Assembly (NCBI RefSeq): GCF_019112545.1
Contig: NW_025064880.1
Span: forward strand, 1,809,477-1,873,476
Origin: Guyanagaster necrorhizus
Taxonomy: Eukaryota > Basidiomycota > Agaricomycetes > Agaricales > Physalacriaceae
Direction of reading: 5' to 3'
DNA: 64,000 bases
Shown here: positions 57,690 to 64,000 of the stretch, in pieces
Position numbering within the stretch: the stretch's first letter is position 1
Layout of the letters: each line of letters begins with the position of its first letter
Translations under genes and position numbers: made by a program
Notes under the pieces: generated by a model
What the model was told of the DNA's origin: nothing
Databases searched by the model: none
The model's input: only the letters and a program-made list of their open reading frames with translations

Positions 57690-58525
57690 GAGGGAATAAG
57701 ATGAAGAAGCGTCTCGCTTCAAGAAGCCTCCCTCGCCCCCATCCAGCAACGGAGTAGATAATAGAAGCGAAAAATCCAACTAGTACGTCGGAAATACGTA
57801 CACCGAGGTAATATACGACGGAAAAGGGACATTTGAAGCCGTCGACTGGCCAGGTGAACCGATATTCAGGTTTTTTTATACTCACTTGTGCGGCCTTACT
57901 TGCAGCAGCACTGTCAGTCCGACTGCGCCTGGAAGCCGTCAGGCCGATCACTGACTGAGGACCGCGAGGATACTTCACCTTCGAATTCAGATGACTCTCA
58001 GTATGGATGTGCTTGCACTAGCACCGAAATACTATAGAGGACTGAGATACGATGGAGATGAATTGAGATGAAGCACTGATGAAGCCGAGATACGGATTTC
58101 AAACATAACGTCATCATCAATCGAGTTGGCCGCAAACAGAATTCTGAGAACAAAACTTGGAACGAAGCGTAAAAGGAACTTGAGAAACTAGAATGGCTTG
58201 ACATGGAGAAGCCGGAGAAATGAGAATCTCAATCGACAGAGGCTCAGTGTCATCTCAAGACAGTACTTCGTGCTTTCGATCCATCTAGGCGACATGTTGA
58301 AAGGTTTGCTTATATTTTGTAAAAAAGGCGTGTGAATGTCGACATGACGCGAGCGCGAATTGAGTGTCTCAAGAAAATAATACACCGGCGCGGAACAGAT
58401 AGGTAAGTGAAATTATAGCAGATCATAGACAGCAAATAAATATTAGAATACATGTTACTTCGTGGTCAAGATCCTACGTTAGATAGATAGTCTATAGTGT
58501 TATGCACCCAGCATAGTGAATTCTC
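57690..58525. other. Spacer between the two GH55 genes
   Basis: About 835 bp. It holds the 3' end of copy B and promoter of copy A. Minus-strand short open frames carry no domain. No intact third copy is present. Confidence 0.5.
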
Positions 58526-61500
58526 TCACGCGGGACTCCAAGCGGTGGTGAGCGATGCGAATCCATCAACATTGTCATTTTCGCTGATGACACCCGCGTT
58601 GTTGATACTGATTTGATATATAGAAGCAACCGTAGCAAGGCTGTAGATAGTTATCGAAGATGCGGAATCGATGTCGACCATGTGCATCTGGCAGCTGTTT
58701 GAGTTCAAGCAAGTCTGAGAGTAGTCCTAGAGAAAATATTATTGATGGCAGAACCAGGGCAATCGGTGTAGTAACGCTTACGGAATAGAAACTGTAGAGT
58801 CCAGCGCCTACAGTGGTGATATTTAGTACAGGAATTGAAACATGTAGAAGTTCACACACCGAACACTATAATGTTAGAGGACGTCGCCACTCTCAGTCCC
58901 AGGGCCATGGTGATTTCACCTCCAAATGCAGGATCATGGTAACTGGAATTGACACTGAAAGGTGTAGGCGGCTCAGGCGAAGGCTGGAAGTAAGGCTGAT
59001 AATACATCGTGACCGTTAGTTCTAAGGTCCTCCTTGTGCATGTCAAATCGCTTACCGTCTCAGTCTGAATCAAGCCCATGTAGTGATTTTGTGCGTTGAC
59101 CAGATTGTATTGGTACAAGACATGATGTTCGGCTGGACAAAGATTTCAATTGACAACATGCCACTTTTCGATGCTTAGCATACATACCAGCTAAGATATC
59201 GACAGTCAGAGAACACATAGCTTATACTGAAGATAGATGACTTACCAGTCCCAATAAGCCATACAGGACCCGCAGATTCAGACAAAATTCCACGACCAGA
59301 GTAAATGGTGAGTTGTGAGACACCGTTTCCGTCAAGATCATGGTCAGCAAGCCATACCCAAGTGCCCTTCACGCAGCAACTGAGCACACTAAGACCCGTG
59401 AGAACCGATGGAAACTCACCTCAAGGTACGCTGTCGACCCAGATGTTAGATGTAGAGCAAGGAAGGCCGCGTAGCAATTATTGTATCCGCCAGCACCACT
59501 TGAGGGACAAGTTGCAAGCTCCAGTCCGGTTCCAGCAGCTGGTACCATATCAGTTTAATCTTCAGGGAATTTTAAGAGATACTGACCACCACCCAACCTG
59601 TGCAACGTCTCAGTATCATATAATTCGTCGTATTTTTGAAAACGTACCTGATATGAGAATCCCACATTCCCGTGCCTCCTTGGGTGGTCTCATGGACATT
59701 CCATTCGACTACGATGGCGCCGGGAGCTAGATAAATCCTCTTAGTTATAGCTAACGATTAATCATGAATCGAAAACCGTACCAGGAGCGATAGTCTAAAC
59801 ATAAATTCGATATCAGCTACTGAGAATTTTGTAACGGCCAGATCCTTACACTGAAAATGATGTCCGAAATCTCAACTGTGCCTTGAGAACCTTGGGCACC
59901 GACCCGAACGACGACTTGGGGGTTTGACTGATCTTGGAAGGCAGAACCTTTGCCTGCTATTACGGACCACGCCTCACCGACCATTTGTGTACCAGCAGGG
60001 ATAGTGAGCGTGCTGGTGACGATATACGTTCCGGCATCGAAGAAGATAATTTTGCATCCAGCGTACTATAGTAAAGGTAATGTCATCAGAGGCTCGGGTG
60101 TCATCGACGACACATACCTGGTTGAATATACTGGTAAGAGCAGCAGTGTCGTCTGTCGTCCCATCGCCAACCGCACCGTGATCCTTCACGCTGACAATTT
60201 GGGAGGTGGAATAATCAACATACTGAGGACGCGTCTTTGCAAAAATGAATCCACTTCCGTCAAGCAATGACGCTGGCTTGGCGGCCGAAACAATGTTGCT
60301 CCTAACGAACTGTCCTGTTGGGTTAGTTCCAGTATAGACATTTCCTTGTCCCCAAGAGTCAATCTTCATCGTTCCTCCAGCAAGAACAACTGCCCCACCA
60401 ACAACGCCAACAGCAGTGGTGACATTGTTCAGCTGGACGTTGTTAAGGACGATTGATCCAGCAAGGGAGGTACTAGGGCTCGACGTTCGAACGAAGATGG
60501 GAGTGTTGGTAACAACTGCGTCGATGATAGCCTCAGCCCCGACAGTCTGTGTGTCCTCTGTCAAACCTCCTGTAGCCAAGTCAAACCCAACCTGGCAATT
60601 GTTGATAGTAACACGTTGGAAAGTCCAACCCCAGTTCCAAAGACCGAAAACACCGGTTTGAGCGTTGTTGATGGTGATGTTTCGGACAGTGAATCTGATT
60701 GGGACTGAGCACTCCTTTCGAAATTTAAAACTGTGATTTACATACTGCTGATTTCCGACCCACATACCGAACTTGCCACCTGTGAACACGAGGTCTCCCA
60801 TGTAACCCCCGCTGAAAGAGTTATGATTATGATTGAACAGTAATCATGTGAAAGCGAGGACAAACCTTCCGTTCTCCATCCAGATACCCTATAAAGTGCG
60901 TCCGAGATGAATATCGAAACACATGCGACCGACAGACTTTTACTCACTTGATGGGCTGTATTGGAAGCCTGGGACATGACGAAATGGATATTCGTCAAAC
61001 TGGTGGCCTGGGCCACCTGCCAGTGAATACCGGTACCAGTACTCGTTGCAGGCATCCTGGAAGCTCGTTAATGAGAACAAGACTCTCCATGTGGACGGAA
61101 TAAAGTACTCACTGAGAAACATCTATAACGAAGTTCCTAACGGACCGGAAGCTACGGAATGAATGGCCTTTTAGCCTACAACTGCAACAGAATAAAAGGG
61201 GTCACATACAAGTTGTTCTGATTCGTGTACCACTGAGAACCACCACCTCCAACGAGGTAGGGATCCGCATCTGCAGAAATGAAAAAAATTAGGGCACGGT
61301 TAAGAAACTAAGAATAAATCTTGACACATACCAATGACAGCCATTCCCGCGAAAGACGGTGCCGCAAGGAGGGTTGGTGGATTTCTGGCATCTCCGACAA
61401 GCTCCGTGTAGTAGTACGCAATGATCGGACTAGAAACTAGGTATGTGCTAAAAAAAAAAAAACGGGTTCAGTAATCGACCAAAATAATGAAATGTGAATG

Positions 61501-62010
61501 CGTACCCTTGGGGGAAGTACACGAGCGCGGGCGTCACTCTGCGATTCAGTTATATTTGGCACGAAAAATTTTTCAAAGAAGCACATACGTCGAAGACGCG
61601 CAAGTGCCGTCACCGCATCGATTACCAGCACTAATCGCAGCGCTGTACGAGACAAATCAGACAACATCACTTGTTCAGAATGTTATAAGGGCGTACTTGA
61701 TGGCAGCGGTATCGTCAGTAACCTAATGGACGAATCGCGATGAGGTGGGTACTAGATTTCAAAAGATACGACTTACTCCATTGCCAACTGCACCATAGTC
61801 CTTGACGTTCCGGAAAACCGTGTATGAGCTTGGGTTAGAATTGAAAGCAGAGGTGCCTTGGTGCTTGATGTTCTGAAGCCAGTAGGGGTCAGAGGATGCA
61901 GCAGTGCCAGATGTGAGAGGAGAGGAGCAAGTAGTCCCTAGGGCAGAGACAAATGTGACAATGTAACTGAGAGCTACGATGAAGAAGAGCCTGTAGGAAT
62001 GGGGCGCCAT
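58526..62010 (-). CDS. GH55 exo-beta-1,3-glucanase, copy B
   Basis: This is a paralogue of copy A with the same order of blocks. Signal peptide MAPHSYRLFFIVALSYIVTF, then DPYWLQNIKHQGTSAFN and FRNVKDYGAVGNGV. Next come GDLVFTGGKFGMWVGNQQ, FTVRNITINNAQTGVFGLW, VTINNCQVGFDLATGGL, VLNNVQLNNVTTAVGVVGG, the linker DSWGQGNVYTG, and the second repeat IVSVKDHGAVGDGTTDDTAAL. The C-terminus is ENDNVDGFASLTTAWSPA. Predicted secreted, about 770-790 aa with many short introns. The first ATG of the frame is at 62043; 62010 gives a cleaner signal peptide. Like copy A, it probably degrades beta-1,3-glucan from the non-reducing end. Confidence 0.93.
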
Positions 62011-64000
62011 GGTAAAGAAACTAGGGGGACTGGCGTTGATCATGTTGCTCAGAATTTATACTCCCCAATATATTCCGAAGACTGAGCACGCATTCACGTT
62101 CGCCCCTCTCAAACCGTCGCAGTCAATAAAGCCCACATTTAGTCGCATCTCACATGTTTGCACGTCCTCCTCGTGGTATCGACGTCCGCTGGCATAGCTC
62201 AATGGGGGTATGCAGGCTTCAAAGTTCGGGAGATGATCAGGATATGGCAGGTGTGGAATGGAACTCCCTTGGGACGGCAAAAGCGTAGTGCTCGGTATTT
62301 CTTGATCATATGAGTTGCTCGTGATAGTTCGACGTTCGCTGGCGCCTCATCGCAATATCGGTGCACGAAACGAAAACGCTGATGCAGCTTGTTATGGGCA
62401 TACTATCACGTAGAAAGGTATAGCGTCGTGTGACTGTCATCCACGCAACTTCAAGTCCACGTGAAGCCTAAGAAAGGGAGCCGAGTATCCGTGTGGCAGC
62501 GTGAGGAGAAGTCCCAGTCGTGACGCAACTAATATTAACGAGAAGAGAGGTAGCGAGAATACCTCCAGGATCCGAATGTGTCCTCTGGTAGGACACCATA
62601 GCTGGATTTTACCTGAGTAACATGGAATATGGTCGAGTAGACACGCCAAGGGCTGGATTTATTGGGGTATAACCATAGAACTGGCATCTGCTTGACTCCA
62701 AGGCGTCATAGAGACCCATCTAGGTAACTGTACAGTGTGATAGAGCAGCGACCCTGTGAGCTGTTTCGGTGCTCATTCGTGTCCAGGCATGACCTTCAAA
62801 AATAAGCTTCAGATCTGAATGAAAATCATATGAACTGGTAGCAAGGCACGCGCAAGCGGAACGGATGCTTACTGGAGATCTTCATGTGTAAAACGAACCA
62901 TCAATGATGACAATGCTCCGTAGAGCTATCTACCTCCGACTGGGGGGGAAGGAACTACAAAAAACGATACGCCAAGGTCGTAAATCGTCTGTCACGAGTC
63001 TTCGGACCACAAGGATGTCTAATCCAAAAGTCCCGGCAGCTCATAGTAGTCTTCCGCTGTTGGATCGGTTTGATAGACGATGAAGACCTTCCGTGGAAAG
63101 AATGGACTTGTAAGAGTTTGATTGCCAATTATCGACATTTGTCACGAGAAGGCTCGGGCTCCAACATGGATCCACAATGTACGAAGAACACCGAAATGCA
63201 CAGCATATGGGCTTGAATGGCGGCTTGGGGTAAACCGAAAGGCAAGAGAAGCAACGACGGAGGTCCGGTCCGGTCCGGTCATCCGGTGCTGGAACTGCTA
63301 CGACTTCTGGTTAAGGTGCATCGGATTCTGTGACTACGGAAGATCCGTGGGGAAGACCACCAATTGAAAGATTCTTCTTCATTGAATTCCAGTTCCCTCA
63401 GCCTAGACGTGGCACTCTACTTTGCCGTCGGGTCTAAAGTTGAGCTATGGCACGCGGCAGGCGTTGCGAGCATTACAATTGTGATCCTTGCCAATTCTCC
63501 TATTATCGATGGATTCGGAGAAAAAAGTCGGAATCCATGCGGTAAGGGATCGATCTTTCCAGAGAGGTGCACCCTGCTTTGAATTTCCATTATTTATGCG
63601 CAATAACTGTGAGCGTACACGAGCAAGAATAGGAGCCAAGAAAGGTTGAGCCGAAGGTATGAAATCCATGCTCCAAACTTAAAAGAAACACTTTGGAAAT
63701 CATAGATGTACATGATCGAATAAGGTTTGATATCCAAGAACAAAGTCGGGCCTTTTGAAGCTCGAAAGTCTGTAACAAACACTGTATTAACCGTATGTGT
63801 CGAGTACAGACGCGACACCTACGAACATCAATACCCAGTTAGTCCGACTCTCAATGCCACGAAGGTCAATATCTCACACCGTGGACTTCGGCAGTTGCTC
63901 CTAATAAGAGAACACTCTGCCTCCTACTGTAGTGCTAATTCATACAAACATTCCCTCATGCGAAAGAGACCCAGGACTTCTGTAGGATTTTGCCTGAATC
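62011..64000. other. Gene-poor right end of the window
   Basis: About 2 kb, beginning with the promoter of GH55 copy B. Short open frames carry no recognisable domain or convincing splice structure. A small direct repeat (GGTCC)n occurs at 63261-63280. I see no gene running off the right edge, although a 5' or 3' UTR is possible. Confidence 0.45.
62054..62061 (-). promoter_or_regulatory. Candidate TATA box of GH55 copy B
   Basis: TATAAATT on the minus strand lies about 45-50 nt upstream of the start at 62010. Good motif and spacing, though if used then the start at 62043 would fall very near or inside the leader, favouring 62010. Confidence 0.5.

Noticed and set aside
62190..62265. tRNA-like A-box (TAGCTCAATGGG) with a possible B-box
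   Set aside because: The 7-nt acceptor arm has no complement downstream, and the supposed T-loop AAGTTCGGGAG departs from consensus. No cloverleaf can be formed.
63122..63582. Two overlapping open frames near the right edge
   Set aside because: No recognisable domain, no conservation signal visible and no splice continuity between them.

Overview
The window is ordinary gene-dense nuclear DNA of a filamentous basidiomycete, most likely an Agaricomycete (mushroom-forming group). The evidence is intron architecture (most genes carry many 47-65 nt GT-AG introns, several with CTAAC/CTAAT branch points), fused fungal glutamate synthase, mushroom-type F-box/LRR-like proteins, GH55 glucanases and a basidiomycete-style Zn2Cys6 regulator. 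All coordinates below come from reading splice sites by eye; exon ends were checked for reading-frame continuity where stated.

Layout. 1-90 (-): the first 30 codons of a gene leaving the left edge. 869-2578 (+): agmatinase-like ureohydrolase with a signal peptide. 3035-4277 and 4619-5995 (+): tandem F-box-like paralogues. 7322-8518 (-): splicing factor SF3b4/Hsh49. 9241-9503 (+): 69-aa secreted protein. 10219-11032 (-): Cdc42 GTPase. 11620-15857 (-): a protein of about 1216 aa with a long disordered N-terminus and C-terminal WD40 repeats. 16483-18108 (-): TauD/TfdA-type Fe(II) dioxygenase. 18991-19606 (-) and 19780-21389 (+): a divergent pair, an Alba-type RNase P/MRP subunit (Pop7/Rpp20-like) and eRF1. 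21693-22435 (-): WW-domain protein with a 47-nt G tract. 22544-23858 (-): membrane-anchored M24 aminopeptidase P-like enzyme. 24047-27590 (-): M13 (neprilysin) metallopeptidase. 28042-35286 (-): NAD(P)H glutamate synthase. 36846-38368 (-): Lst8. 39076-39424 (+): 61-aa four-exon gene. 40866-42098 (+): divergent mitochondrial carrier. 43701-45132 (+): CHORD-CS co-chaperone. 45231-48269 (-): mitochondrial IF2. 48678-52012 (+): Zn2Cys6 transcription factor containing a 6-nt micro-exon. 52280-53306 (+): Eco1 cohesin acetyltransferase. 53383-53901 (-): Cys-rich tail-anchored protein. 54166-57689 and 58526-62010 (-): tandem GH55 exo-beta-1,3-glucanases. 62011-64000 contains no gene I can support.

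The genes are mostly core eukaryotic functions: splicing, translation initiation and termination, RNase P, cohesion, TOR and Cdc42 signalling, and nitrogen assimilation. They are interspersed with lineage-expanded families (F-box, GH55, small secreted protein). I see no biosynthetic cluster, CRISPR, insertion sequence or intact transposon. The two tandem duplications and several peptidases, transporters and nitrogen enzymes fit a saprotrophic or wall-remodelling fungus, but they do not form one pathway. I did not find convincing evidence of an undescribed multi-gene system. The most unusual items are the micro-exon in the zinc-cluster codons, the 47-nt coding homopolymer, the small orphan proteins and a 12-bp perfect hairpin.
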